Below are positions 8,921 to 17,449 of a stretch of DNA of 64,000 bases, one piece after another. The stretch comes from Peribacillus muralis (GTDB lineage Bacteria; Bacillota; Bacilli; Bacillales; DSM-1321): the NCBI RefSeq assembly GCF_001439925.1, contig NZ_LMBV01000002.1:153838-217837 (forward strand). Direction: 5' to 3'. The notes below the pieces were generated by a model. It was given only the letters and a program-made list of their open reading frames with translations. It ran no database searches and had not been told where the DNA came from. Position numbers and translations under genes: made by a program. How positions within the stretch are numbered: the first letter of the stretch is position 1; each line of letters begins with the position of its first letter.

Positions 8921-9766
8921 ATGATGAAAACCGCAGTCGTAACAGATAGCACTGCATATATACCGAAGGAAATGCGTGAACGTTTACATATACATATGAT
9001 GCCGCTTAATGTCATTTTCTCCAATGAAGCATACCGGGAAGAAGTCGACATCGCTACGGATGAGTTTTATGAGGAAGTAAAGAAGCAGGAGAAATTACCC
9101 ACGACGTCACAGCCTCCGATCGGACTGTTTGTCGAGAAGTTTGAGGAGCTGCAAAAGGAATACGATGATGTCATTTCCATTCATTTATCCAGTGGCATCA
9201 GCGGTACGTATCAGGGAGCTGTATCTGCAGGAGAAATGGTCGAGGGGATTACGGTTCATGCTTTTGACTCGGAGAGCAGCTGCAGAATTCAGGGTTTTTA
9301 CGTAATCGAGGCGGCTAAAATGGCACTTGATGGAAAGGGCGCAGAAGAGATCATGGCGAGACTTGAAGAAATGAAACCTTCCGTCAAGGCATACTTCATG
9401 GCAGATGACCTTTCCCATTTACAGCGGGGAGGCCGGTTAAGCAGTGCCCAAGCTTTGATTGGCAGTTTGCTTCAAGTGAAGCCTGTTCTCCATTTTGTTG
9501 ATAAGGTCATCGTCCCGTTCGAAAAAATCCGCACGAGGAAAAAAGCGATGAAGCGGATTGCCGATTTGCTTGGAGAAGACGCAGCAAGTGGTGCGAAATA
9601 TAAAGCCGTCATCATTCATGCGAAACGGGAAATTGAAGCAAAAGAATGGAAAACCGAACTCGAAGCCCGATTCGCGAATGTCGAATTCGACATCAGCTAC
9701 TTCGGTCCTGTAATCGGGACCCATCTTGGCGAAGGCTCGATGGGGATGGGCTGGTATAAAGTATAA
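8921..9766 (+). CDS. degV: DegV family fatty-acid-binding protein
   Basis: About 281 residues. AAGGATGG before ATGATG favours a start at 8921 or 8924 over the in-frame ATG at 8912 that lies inside the ribosome site. DegV/FakB signatures are present: VTDSTAYIP at the N-terminus, TTSQPP, SSGISGTYQGA and HLQRGGRLSS. The family binds fatty acids and, as FakB, presents them to the kinase FakA for entry into phospholipid synthesis; for this paralogue the exact role is inferred. Location between degU and comFA matches Bacillus subtilis degV (yviA). Confidence 0.93.
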   Translation: MMKTAVVTDSTAYIPKEMRERLHIHMMPLNVIFSNEAYREEVDIATDEFYEEVKKQEKLPTTSQPPIGLFVEKFEELQKEYDDVISIHLSSGISGTYQGAVSAGEMVEGITVHAFDSESSCRIQGFYVIEAAKMALDGKGAEEIMARLEEMKPSVKAYFMADDLSHLQRGGRLSSAQALIGSLLQVKPVLHFVDKVIVPFEKIRTRKKAMKRIADLLGEDAASGAKYKAVIIHAKREIEAKEWKTELEARFANVEFDISYFGPVIGTHLGEGSMGMGWYKV

Positions 9767-9774
9767 GCTGTAAC

Positions 9775-9802
9775 GCCTTTCCTAAGCGAAAGGCATTTTT
9801 TT
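9775..9802 (+). terminator. Terminator of degV
   Basis: GCCTTTC / GAAAGGC 7-bp stem with a 6-base loop and a seven-T run. Confidence 0.88.
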
Positions 9803-9880
9803 ATGCAGGAAAAAGGAATCCTGGAGTAAAAAGCGAATGAATAAGAAGAAGTCAATTCATTAAGAAGTGGAGGGTGCAGT

Positions 9881-11281
9881 TTGAAAAAAAAGAGCATTTC
9901 CGCCCCTTATTCCCCGGAACTTCAAAACCATCTCACCGGCAAACACCTTTTGGCCTTCGAAATCCCCTTCTCCAAAGAACTCCTCGCAGAGCATCTCAGC
10001 AATGGGTATGTCTCGGAAGCTTGCGGCGTGCAATCCACAAATGGCAGTTATCACTGTGTGCGCTGCGGCAACAAAGAACAAACCATGTTTTATACATTCC
10101 CTTGTAAGATTTGCGATCGAGATTGTACTTACTGCCGCTCATGCATCATGATGGGGCGGGTTAGCGAATGCGCAAAGCTTTATAGGTGGACCGGACCAGG
10201 CATTCAGTTTACGATTCCTGACAGTGTGATGAGCTGGTCAGGCACTTTATCCGCAGGTCAACAAAAGGCCTCCGACCGTGTCGTTGAAGCTGTAAAAGGA
10301 AAAGATGAATTTCTAGTATGGGCTGTATGCGGGGCAGGGAAGACGGAGATCCTATTTCCAGCGATTGAGGCAGCCTTGCTTGACGGGAAACGGATTTGTT
10401 TGGCAACACCGCGGACCGATGTGGTTCTCGAGCTGTCCCCAAGGTTAAAGGAAGCTTTTCCTGCCATCGAAGTCACGACCCTCTATGGCGGCAGTGCCGA
10501 ACGACATGGATTTTCACCACTAACCGTTTCCACGACACATCAGCTTTTCCGTTTTATTGAAGCTTTCGATGTTATTATCGTTGATGAAGTCGATGCGTTT
10601 CCCTACTCAATTGATGATTCCCTGCATTATGCAGTCGATAAATCGAAAAAGGCTTCTGCCTCAACCATCTATCTGACTGCCACACCTTCGAAACGGATGC
10701 AGCGTCTATATCGAAGCGGCAAATTGAAAGCCGCCATAATACCTGCCCGTTACCATCGTCAGCCAATTCCTATCCCAGAAATGAAGTGGTGTGGTAACTG
10801 GAAAAAGAAATTGCTGCAAAAAAAGATACCTCCTGCGATTAGCAGGTGGGTAAGTGAGCGCCTGGAGCAGAAAATCCCCTTTCTCTTGTTTTTTCCAAGC
10901 ATTGAAGTGATGGAGCAGGGCATTCCGCTGTTTCAAATGCTGTCTCCAAACTTGAAAATCGTCCACTCACAGCATCCCGAACGAAAGGAAAGAGTGATGG
11001 CTATAAGGAATGGGGACGTTCCGGGGTTATTGACCACGACCATCCTGGAACGCGGGATTACAATTGAACGGTTGGAGGTGGCCGTGATTGGAGCTGAGCA
11101 TGAAGTGTTTTCAGAAAGCGCCCTCGTCCAGATCTCCGGACGGGTAGGGAGAAGCTTTGTACACCCTTTGGGGACGATCACTTTTTTTCACTACGGTAAA
11201 AGTAAAGCGATGATTGAGGCAATCGATCACATCCAAAGGATGAATCGCGCTGCATGGGAAAGAGGGTTGCTCGATGCGTAA
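9881..11281 (+). CDS. comFA: Competence helicase ComFA
   Basis: ATP-dependent DNA translocase that helps pull transforming single-stranded DNA into the cytoplasm. 466 residues from a TTG start behind GGAGG (9869-9873). An N-terminal zinc domain carries CVRCG, CKICDRDCTYC and a further Cys. The DEAD-type core has Walker A AVCGAGKTE, the DEVDAF Walker B box, TATPS motif III and the SGRVGRS motif VI region. Its last 8 bases overlap comFC. In Bacillus subtilis comFB lies between comFA and comFC; here it is absent. Confidence 0.95.
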   Translation: MKKKSISAPYSPELQNHLTGKHLLAFEIPFSKELLAEHLSNGYVSEACGVQSTNGSYHCVRCGNKEQTMFYTFPCKICDRDCTYCRSCIMMGRVSECAKLYRWTGPGIQFTIPDSVMSWSGTLSAGQQKASDRVVEAVKGKDEFLVWAVCGAGKTEILFPAIEAALLDGKRICLATPRTDVVLELSPRLKEAFPAIEVTTLYGGSAERHGFSPLTVSTTHQLFRFIEAFDVIIVDEVDAFPYSIDDSLHYAVDKSKKASASTIYLTATPSKRMQRLYRSGKLKAAIIPARYHRQPIPIPEMKWCGNWKKKLLQKKIPPAISRWVSERLEQKIPFLLFFPSIEVMEQGIPLFQMLSPNLKIVHSQHPERKERVMAIRNGDVPGLLTTTILERGITIERLEVAVIGAEHEVFSESALVQISGRVGRSFVHPLGTITFFHYGKSKAMIEAIDHIQRMNRAAWERGLLDA

Positions 11282-11966
11282 GTGCCTGGTTTGTGATGAG
11301 GTGATGAAGGATGCCTTGACATGGAGGACCCTGCTTATGAGGGTGGATGCCAAGCTGATCTGCAAGAGCTGTGACGAGAAGCTTGAAAGGATAACCGGGG
11401 ATAGATGTTCGATGTGTTCAAGGGGACTCGCCGGTAATTCCAGCAGTGGTGAACTCTGTTTCGATTGCTTGAGATGGGAAGGAAATGGAGAGTGGTCCGG
11501 CTATTTGTCCAACAATATATCGCTTTTTCATTATAATGAATACTTGAAAGAAATCATTGCCAAATATAAGTATCGCGGGGATTATGCATTAGCTTCGATT
11601 TTCATCCCTTATTTGAAGGAGATGCTAAGGGACATCGAGTATGACCTTGTAACGTGCATCCCGCTTAGTGTTGAACGGCTAAAGGAGCGGGGATTCAACC
11701 AGGCACAGGCTTTGGCGGATTTGCTTGGCCTTCGGACAATCGAGGTGCTGACACGGATCGATACGGAAAAACAATCAAAAAAATCACGTCATGAGAGAAT
11801 CGCATTGCCGCAGGTTTTCCACGTAACAAAAAACGATTTGCTGCCCAACCAATCAATTTTGGTGATTGATGATATTTACACAACAGGCACAACGCTCAGG
11901 CAGGCAGCCAAAGCCTTGAAAAAAGCTGGGGCAAAAGAAGTATCCTCGATCACATTGTGTAGGTGA
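11274..11966 (+). CDS. comFC: ComFC phosphoribosyltransferase-like competence protein
   Basis: 230 residues, start ATG 11274 overlapping the end of comFA (translational coupling). The N-terminus has a CLVC, CKSC, CSMC, CFDC set of cysteine pairs likely to bind zinc. The C-terminal phosphoribosyltransferase domain has VTCIPLSVERLKERGFNQA and the PRPP loop VIDDIYTTGTTL. The protein interacts with ComFA in transformation; enzyme activity is not firmly established. Confidence 0.95.
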   Translation: MRKCLVCDEVMKDALTWRTLLMRVDAKLICKSCDEKLERITGDRCSMCSRGLAGNSSSGELCFDCLRWEGNGEWSGYLSNNISLFHYNEYLKEIIAKYKYRGDYALASIFIPYLKEMLRDIEYDLVTCIPLSVERLKERGFNQAQALADLLGLRTIEVLTRIDTEKQSKKSRHERIALPQVFHVTKNDLLPNQSILVIDDIYTTGTTLRQAAKALKKAGAKEVSSITLCR

Positions 11967-12065
11967 AATAGCTTAATTTTATAGAATCTCCTAAAGTATC
12001 GAACGTATTATTCGATATAAACAGTACATATCAATAATCATTGTGATGTGGAAGGAGGGACCTTG

Positions 12066-12485
12066 ATGGATATACTCAATTGTCCAAGCTGCAATTCGTT
12101 ATTCGTTATTACGAAATTCCGAGATGTTTGCGATGCCTGTTATAAAGAGGAAGAAGCCAAATACGATAAAGTATATGCATATATTCGCAAGAAAATAAAT
12201 AGAACGGCCTCCATGATGCAAGTGGTTAGAGACACTGGTGTGGAAGAAATCTTAATCATTAAATTCGTGAAAACAGGAAAGCTGAGGATTTCCCAGTTCC
12301 CTAATTTAGGCATTCCGTGTGAAAAGTGCGGTACGCAGATTAAGGGCGGAAGGTTATGCAGCAACTGCAGCGATTCCCTGCGTTCGGATTTGCAGGCATT
12401 TGAAGATGAGGATAGGCGCCTGACTGAAATTCCCGGGCATGAGAAAAAAAATACGTACTATATGAAGGATGATCTAAAAGGGTAA
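12066..12485 (+). CDS. yvyF: YvyF flagellar-operon protein
   Basis: 139 residues from ATG 12066; the upstream in-frame GTG at 12048 is rejected because AAGGAGGG lies between. Cysteine pairs CPSC...CDAC at the N-terminus and CEKC...CSNC near the C-terminus flank a helical middle resembling a winged-helix or MerR-like fold (ASMMQVVRDTGVEEILIIKFVKTGKLRIS region, residues about 48-76). It belongs to the small uncharacterised flagellar-operon family found between comF and flgM in Bacillaceae. A regulatory role in motility has been suggested for the family, but I cannot confirm it. Confidence 0.88.
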   Translation: MDILNCPSCNSLFVITKFRDVCDACYKEEEAKYDKVYAYIRKKINRTASMMQVVRDTGVEEILIIKFVKTGKLRISQFPNLGIPCEKCGTQIKGGRLCSNCSDSLRSDLQAFEDEDRRLTEIPGHEKKNTYYMKDDLKG

Positions 12486-12577
12486 TTCATGGCAACCTTA
12501 AACAGGATTTGTTAGAATTTTCGATATTGAAAACAACTTTCGACAATCGTTGTCAGGGGAAAGATCACTGGAAACCA

Positions 12578-12604
12578 TAAAAGATATTCAATCCTTGTCG
12601 ATAA
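12578..12604 (+). promoter_or_regulatory. Sigma-D promoter of flgM
   Basis: TAAA (12578-12581), 15-bp spacer, GTCGATAA (12597-12604), against the consensus TAAA-N15-GCCGATAT. It lies 100 bp before flgM, giving sigma-D feedback control of its own anti-sigma factor. Confidence 0.75.
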
Positions 12605-12703
12605 TAATGATAGGGAGAAACATACAGACCATAGCCAATCCAATGGCCTTATATAGGAATCGTAATTTGGAATGGAAATCGACCGAAGGAGAGGATCTGG
12701 AAT

Positions 12704-12967
12704 ATGAAAATCAATAACGGCGGTATGACAGGTGTTAACCCGTATACTCTTCAAGCCAATAAAGCGGGGAATATGAAAGAATCCAAGTCCGTTGCCAAGG
12801 ATAAAGTTGAAATTTCTTCAGCGGCAAAAGAGATGCAGCAATTATCTCCGATTCCTGCTGCAAGGCAAGCGAAAGTGGACGAACTGAAAATCCAAGTGGA
12901 GAACGGAACGTATAAATTGAATGCACAAGCGACGGCTAAAGGTCTTATCGATTTTTACCGGAAATGA
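12704..12967 (+). CDS. flgM: Anti-sigma-D factor FlgM
   Basis: 87 residues, start behind GGAGAGG. It has the FlgM family C-terminal region (VEISSAAKEMQQ...RQAKVDELKIQVENGTYK, residues about 35-70) that binds and holds sigma-D until the hook-basal body is complete. The N-terminus is polar and probably disordered. It is placed first in the late flagellar run and has its own sigma-D promoter. Confidence 0.96.
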   Translation: MKINNGGMTGVNPYTLQANKAGNMKESKSVAKDKVEISSAAKEMQQLSPIPAARQAKVDELKIQVENGTYKLNAQATAKGLIDFYRK

Positions 12968-12983
12968 TTTTTATAACGAAAAT

Positions 12984-13005
12984 GGACGGAAACCAATTTC
13001 CGTCC
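12984..13005 (+). terminator. Hairpin between flgM and flgN (attenuator-like)
   Basis: GGACGGAAA / TTTCCGTCC, a perfect 9-bp stem with a 4-base loop. The following bases are TTCATTC, so the T-tract is weak and partial read-through into flgN is likely. Confidence 0.55.
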
Positions 13006-13033
13006 TTCATTCATGAGGAGAGGAGGCGGCAAA

Positions 13034-13522
13034 ATGTCTGTACGGAGCATCATTGAGTCGCTTGAAAAATTGATCAAGCTTCATAAAAGCTTCAATCAAT
13101 TAGCGATAAGGAAAACGGCAGTTTTGAAAGCGAATGATACCGAGGCCATTACCGCACTGTTGATTCAGGAACAAAAGCATTTGAAAGCGATTGATCAAAC
13201 GGATAAGCAAAGAGAAGGTGCGGTCGGGGAATTTCTTCGTGCAAATGGAAAAGTGGGACAGCCTGCCTCCATTCACAGCGTAACCGAGCTGACAGGTCCG
13301 ATCGAAACGGAAAAACTTGCCCACCTAAAAGCGGAATTGATGGAAGAAGTGACTAAGCTAAAGGGACGGAACAGTTTAAATCAACAACTGATTTATCAGT
13401 CGCTTCAATTCATCAACGTCTCACTGGATATGCTTAGACCTCAAAATCAAAACCTGAATTACGGCAACTCGGTTAGAAAACCCCAAAAAAGCGGCATGAC
13501 GATGTTCGATTCAAAGGCATAA
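13034..13522 (+). CDS. flgN: Flagellar chaperone FlgN
   Basis: 162 residues from ATG 13034 with AGAGGAGG just upstream; the in-frame ATG at 13013 precedes that site and is rejected. It is an all-helical protein with long amphipathic helices (VRSIIESLEKLIKLHKSFNQ at the N-terminus), as expected for FlgN (YvyG), the export chaperone of the hook-filament junction proteins FlgK and FlgL, which are encoded directly after it. Confidence 0.93.
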   Translation: MSVRSIIESLEKLIKLHKSFNQLAIRKTAVLKANDTEAITALLIQEQKHLKAIDQTDKQREGAVGEFLRANGKVGQPASIHSVTELTGPIETEKLAHLKAELMEEVTKLKGRNSLNQQLIYQSLQFINVSLDMLRPQNQNLNYGNSVRKPQKSGMTMFDSKA

Positions 13523-13549
13523 GAAACGGAAAAAAGGAGGCATGAGCAA

Positions 13550-15109
13550 ATGATTTCAACCTTTATGGGTCTTGAGACGGCCAAGCGTGGCTTATCGACC
13601 TCGCAAGGCGCCTTATACACAACAGGAAATAACGTGGCCAATGCCAATACATTAGGATATTCAAGGCAGCGGGTCAACCTCGTCCAGACGCCGGGCTTCC
13701 CTACTGTCGGGATGAACAGCCCGCGGGTGGCTGGCCAAATCGGCACAGGGGTAGCGGCAGAAACGGTTCAGCGAATCCGTGATAGCTTCCTTGACGCACA
13801 GTATCGAACACAGAGCAATAAAATCGGTTATTACGGAGCGATGAGTGAATCCTTGACGAAGATGGAAGGGGTCATGAACGAACCGACCGACAGCGGGTTG
13901 GCTGCCACGATGGAGAAGTTCTGGAATTCACTTCAAGGGCTGACGGCGAACACGGAAAACTCAGGGGCGCGTGAAGTCGTTGCCTCGACAGGCGTCATGG
14001 TCGCAGATACCTTGAACTACTACTATAACTCGCTAACGAGCGTCCAAACGGATATCGGCAATCAGATCAACGTTAAAGCGAACGAAATCAATACGATCAT
14101 TAGCCATATCGATCAGCTTAACCAGCAAATCAGCAAGGTCGAACCGCATGGCTATATCCCCAATGACCTGTACGATCAACGCGATGTTCTCGTCGATAAT
14201 CTCTCACAGCTTGTCAGCATAAAAGTGCAAAACGTCATTCCGACGGATTACGGCAGGGCCAGCGATGTTGCGACAGGACTGTACAATATCGAATTGATGA
14301 AGGAGGACGGTTCTTCCTATAAGCCGCCCATCAATCTAGTAAGCGTTAACCAAACAGGCATGGTCGGCACGTCGAAAGTCGAAGTCAGCTATGATAAAAC
14401 GACAGGTATGGTCGATGGAGTGAAAGCCGGTTCGAAAACGTTGACGGACTATAAATTTTCGGGAGAATTGTCGGGCTTGATCAACAGCTTTGGTTATAAA
14501 AAGGCTGACGGCACGATCGGCGGAGCTTATCCCGATATGCTGAAAAAACTCGATAATATGACGAAAGCCTTCGTGAATGAGTTCAATGCCATCCACAAAC
14601 AAGGATATGCATTGGGTGATGGCAGCACTTCAACTCTGAACTTCTTCGAGATCGATCCAGGTAAAAGCGCTGCCCAAAGCATCAAGGTGAATAGTGAGAT
14701 CAGCAAAGATCCATCGAAAATTGCTGCAGGCGGTAAAAGCGGCGGAGCATCCGGAGATAACGAAAATGCTAAGCTGCTGGCAGACCTGAAGAAGAAAGCG
14801 TTTAGTGAGTACTCGACGAAAGACCAAAACTCGAAAGAATTGACGGGAAGCTTCGACACCTATTATGCGGGTATCATCGGCAAGCTGGGGGTGGATTCGG
14901 AAAGCGCCCAAAAGAACCTTTCCAACTCGGTTGTGCTTGCTACTTCCGTCAAACAAAATAGGGAATCGGTCAGCTCCGTCTCACTTGATGAAGAAATGAC
15001 GGACATGATCAAATTCCAGCAGGCATACAACGCTTCTGCAAGGATGATGACGATGATGGACGAAATGCTCGATAAGATAATAAACGGTATGGGCACGGTA
15101 GGCCGATAA
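13550..15109 (+). CDS. flgK: Flagellar hook-associated protein FlgK (HAP1)
   Basis: 519 residues behind a strong AAAAGGAGG site. The N-terminal flagellar rod/hook signature (GLETAKRGLSTSQGALYTTG, then NVANANTLGYSRQRV) and the C-terminal domain (SVSLDEEMTDMIKFQQAYN, ASARMMTMMDEMLDKI) are both intact. The protein forms the first junction layer between hook and filament after export through the flagellar type III system. Spacing and order with flgN and flgL indicate one operon. Confidence 0.97.
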   Translation: MISTFMGLETAKRGLSTSQGALYTTGNNVANANTLGYSRQRVNLVQTPGFPTVGMNSPRVAGQIGTGVAAETVQRIRDSFLDAQYRTQSNKIGYYGAMSESLTKMEGVMNEPTDSGLAATMEKFWNSLQGLTANTENSGAREVVASTGVMVADTLNYYYNSLTSVQTDIGNQINVKANEINTIISHIDQLNQQISKVEPHGYIPNDLYDQRDVLVDNLSQLVSIKVQNVIPTDYGRASDVATGLYNIELMKEDGSSYKPPINLVSVNQTGMVGTSKVEVSYDKTTGMVDGVKAGSKTLTDYKFSGELSGLINSFGYKKADGTIGGAYPDMLKKLDNMTKAFVNEFNAIHKQGYALGDGSTSTLNFFEIDPGKSAAQSIKVNSEISKDPSKIAAGGKSGGASGDNENAKLLADLKKKAFSEYSTKDQNSKELTGSFDTYYAGIIGKLGVDSESAQKNLSNSVVLATSVKQNRESVSSVSLDEEMTDMIKFQQAYNASARMMTMMDEMLDKIINGMGTVGR

Positions 15110-15124
15110 GAGGAGTGAACGAAC

Positions 15125-16003
15125 ATGCGGGTAACGCAATCGATGCTAACCAATAATATGTTACGCAATTTAAGCGGCAGCTACGAAAAGATGGCCAAGC
15201 TGCAAGAGCAGGTTTCCTCTCAGAAGAAGTTCACCAAGCCTTCCGACAATCCGGTTGCGGCCATGATGGGAATGGGGTACCGGACGAACCTGAATCAAAT
15301 CGGACAGTATCAGAGCAATATTTCCGAGGCGACCAATTGGATCGACAGCACAGATGATGCCATAAGTGAATCGGTTTCTGTCATGCAGCGGATTCGGGAA
15401 ATAACGGTTCAAGGAAGCAATGGCACATATGAAGGCGATCAATTGAAAAATATTGCAGAGGAAATCAAGCAACTAAAGGAGCATCTCGTAAACCTCGGTG
15501 ATACACAGATTGGCGGGAAGTATATTTTCAACGGGCAAGATACGAATGTGAGGCCATCTTCCGTTAAAGACGCGAATGGGGATATCGTATACGGCAAAGG
15601 GGACATAAACCTTGAAGTGTTTTCTGGAATTTCCCTTAAGATCAACACGGATGGATCGAAGGTTTTTGGAGATGCGCTTGCAAATCGCGGGAGCATCGAC
15701 AAAACGATCGCTGCACTCGAAAACGGCGGCGACGTAGGCGCGACACTGGAGGGCCTTGATGTAACGATCAATACCTTCTTAAGCTTGCAGGCCCAGGTTG
15801 GTGCAAGGCAGAATCGGATTGAGCTGATGTCGGACCGTCTCAAGCAGCAGGAGGTTTTTGCCACTGAAATCCTTTCAAAAAATGAGGATGTCGATATCGA
15901 AAAAGCGATCATGGATTTGACGACCCAGGAAAGCGTCCATAGTGCCGCCTTAAGTATCGGGGCGAAAATCATGCAACCGAGTTTATTGGATTTTCTTCGC
16001 TAA
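15125..16003 (+). CDS. flgL: Flagellar hook-associated protein FlgL (HAP3)
   Basis: 292 residues, starting 15 bases after flgK behind AGAGGAG. The N-terminal flagellin-like domain is seen (MRVTQSMLTNNMLRNLSGSY, KKFTKPSDNPVAAMM), as is the C-terminal helix (DVDIEKAIMDLTTQESVHSA...). It forms the second junction layer on which FliC/Hag polymerises. A terminator-like hairpin follows immediately. Confidence 0.97.
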   Translation: MRVTQSMLTNNMLRNLSGSYEKMAKLQEQVSSQKKFTKPSDNPVAAMMGMGYRTNLNQIGQYQSNISEATNWIDSTDDAISESVSVMQRIREITVQGSNGTYEGDQLKNIAEEIKQLKEHLVNLGDTQIGGKYIFNGQDTNVRPSSVKDANGDIVYGKGDINLEVFSGISLKINTDGSKVFGDALANRGSIDKTIAALENGGDVGATLEGLDVTINTFLSLQAQVGARQNRIELMSDRLKQQEVFATEILSKNEDVDIEKAIMDLTTQESVHSAALSIGAKIMQPSLLDFLR

Positions 16004-16030
16004 GCTATTCTTAAAAGGATAGCTTTTTTT
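16002..16030 (+). terminator. Intra-operon terminator/attenuator after flgL
   Basis: Stem AGCTATTC / GATAGCT followed by seven Ts, starting at the flgL stop and ending 17 bases before yviE. A terminator inside the operon should lower expression of yviE, fliW and csrA relative to flgKL. Confidence 0.75.
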
Positions 16031-16047
16031 CATAAGGAGTGTTGATG

Positions 16048-16638
16048 ATGCAAATTCCGCAAATTAGATTGCAATCCACCCCAATTAAGATTGGGTTGGA
16101 TATCGAACAGCCTGTGCAGCAAATTGAACAAAAGGCAGCGGTCCAATCGATAGAGCAGCCGCAGGCCATTCTGGAAATCCATACGACCCGAGGCAAGCTG
16201 ACGATCGATCAGACAAAGGCAAGGGAGGATATGGACTTGAAAAGCCTCTCTAAGCGAGTGGAGGAATTCGCGCAGCAAGGATACCAAGACTGGCTCGCAG
16301 GCATGGCTCGACGCTCGCGGCAGGGAACGGAGCTGAGGCACATAGAAAGAGGCGGAAATCCGCTCGCTGATCAGGCGAAGCAAAACAGCAAAGGAGCGGA
16401 GAAGCACTTCAATCTTGGCTGGATTCCCTCCCATTTCAGCGTCAAGCTTGACTACGAGCCAGCACAAGTGGAGATTGAAGCAACCGCACAAAAACCGATC
16501 ATTGATGCTCAAATAAACCGGCCGGAACACACATACACACCGGGCAGTATCGATGTCGAAATCCTACAAAAAAATACGCTGGATATCGATTTCATTAATT
16601 TATTTCCTAATAAGACAGGTGAGTGGAAACAGAGATGA
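16048..16638 (+). CDS. yviE: YviE (DUF6470 family) flagellar-operon protein
   Basis: About 196 residues; AAGGAG (16034-16039) favours ATG 16048 (16045 also possible) over the GTG at 16039. It has no membrane segment, starts MQIPQIRLQSTPIKIGL and ends with a Lys/Gly-rich tail. The family is found only between flgL and fliW in Bacillaceae and its function is unknown. Its stop codon overlaps the fliW start (ATGA). Confidence 0.88.
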   Translation: MQIPQIRLQSTPIKIGLDIEQPVQQIEQKAAVQSIEQPQAILEIHTTRGKLTIDQTKAREDMDLKSLSKRVEEFAQQGYQDWLAGMARRSRQGTELRHIERGGNPLADQAKQNSKGAEKHFNLGWIPSHFSVKLDYEPAQVEIEATAQKPIIDAQINRPEHTYTPGSIDVEILQKNTLDIDFINLFPNKTGEWKQR

Positions 16639-17078
16639 ATGTACAAACAAAATTTCATGGCAAAATTGAATTAGCCGGAGAAGATATATATCGATTCGAA
16701 AGCGGGCTGCCGGGCTTTTTGGAAGAAAAGCAGTTTTGCCTGCTTTCGTTGGATGACACGCCCTTTTTCGTCCTGCAATCGACAAAAACAAAAGAGATTG
16801 CCTTCATTGTGACGAACCCTTTTGATGTGTTTCCTGATTACGAAGTGAAGCTGACGGATGAAGTGCTCGAATTTTTACAAATAGAAACGGAGCAGGATGT
16901 CCTTACGTTCGTGATCTTGACGATTTCTGATATCTTCAATGAATCGACGGCGAACCTTCAGGCTCCCGTTGTCATAAATAACACAAAAAAAATCGGTAAG
17001 CAATTCATCCTGACCGGAAGTGATTACCGCACAAAGCATAGACTGTTCGAACCTCCCGCAGAACAGGAGGAGAAATGA
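16635..17078 (+). CDS. fliW: Flagellar assembly factor FliW
   Basis: 147 residues from ATG 16635, which overlaps the yviE stop; a GTG at 16623 is in frame, but the ATG start aligns with the conserved TK(F/Y)HG opening. Family motifs are [14 protein letters not shown] and [13 protein letters not shown] [11 protein letters not shown]. FliW binds either flagellin or CsrA; free flagellin releases CsrA to block hag translation. All three partners (fliW, csrA, hag) are adjacent here. Confidence 0.96.
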   Translation: MNVQTKFHGKIELAGEDIYRFESGLPGFLEEKQFCLLSLDDTPFFVLQSTKTKEIAFIVTNPFDVFPDYEVKLTDEVLEFLQIETEQDVLTFVILTISDIFNESTANLQAPVVINNTKKIGKQFILTGSDYRTKHRLFEPPAEQEEK

Positions 17079-17311
17079 TGCTCGTATTGACCAGAAAACA
17101 AAATGAAGCAATCATGATTGGCGACGATATTGAAATTACGATTCTCGCGGTTGAAGGAGAACAGATCAAGCTCGGAATCAATGCCCCGAAAAACATCGAT
17201 ATCCATCGGAAGGAAATCTATCTATCGATTCAGCAGGAAAATAGCAAAGCCACCCAAACGGAAACACATCTGCTGCAAAACATAAATGACTATTTTAAGA
17301 AAAAATCGTAG
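17078..17311 (+). CDS. csrA: Carbon storage/translation regulator CsrA
   Basis: 77 residues from the second ATG of ATGATG (17078), giving the canonical [13 protein letters not shown]-terminus; AGGAGG is 7 bases upstream. It contains GDDIEITIL and the C-terminal RNA-binding Ile-Gly-Ile-type patch ([18 protein letters not shown]). The dimer binds GGA motifs in RNA hairpins; the hag leader directly downstream has a near-ideal site. It overlaps the fliW stop by one base. Confidence 0.97.
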   Translation: MLVLTRKQNEAIMIGDDIEITILAVEGEQIKLGINAPKNIDIHRKEIYLSIQQENSKATQTETHLLQNINDYFKKKS

Positions 17312-17318
17312 AATCCCC

Positions 17319-17345
17319 TAAATATGTTTCCAAGCAGGTCGATAT
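17319..17345 (+). promoter_or_regulatory. Sigma-D promoter of hag
   Basis: TAAA (17319-17322), 15-bp spacer, GTCGATAT (17338-17345): one mismatch to the sigma-D consensus. It yields a leader of about 95 nt. Confidence 0.9.
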
Positions 17346-17407
17346 TACATATACAGCGATGAGCAGTGATATAGGCGGCCGACTTATTCACTGCCCACCG
17401 TGAATAA

Positions 17408-17443
17408 CCACATGGATGTGGGAACTTAAAACTCAAGGAGGAA
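17408..17443 (+). promoter_or_regulatory. CsrA binding sites in hag leader
   Basis: CCACATGGATGTGG (17408-17421) is a perfect 5-bp hairpin that presents GGA in its loop and contains ACATGGATGT, an exact match to the CsrA consensus ACANGGANGT. A second GGA-containing site overlaps the ribosome site AAGGAGG (17435-17441). Two sites about 20 nt apart allow bridging by one CsrA dimer and block of ribosome access, as known for Bacillus subtilis hag. Confidence 0.88.
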
Positions 17444-17449
17444 ACATAA

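Noticed and set aside
15439..15972. 177-codon open frame antisense to flgL
   Set aside because: Shadow of flgL; no start signals and improbable amino-acid content.
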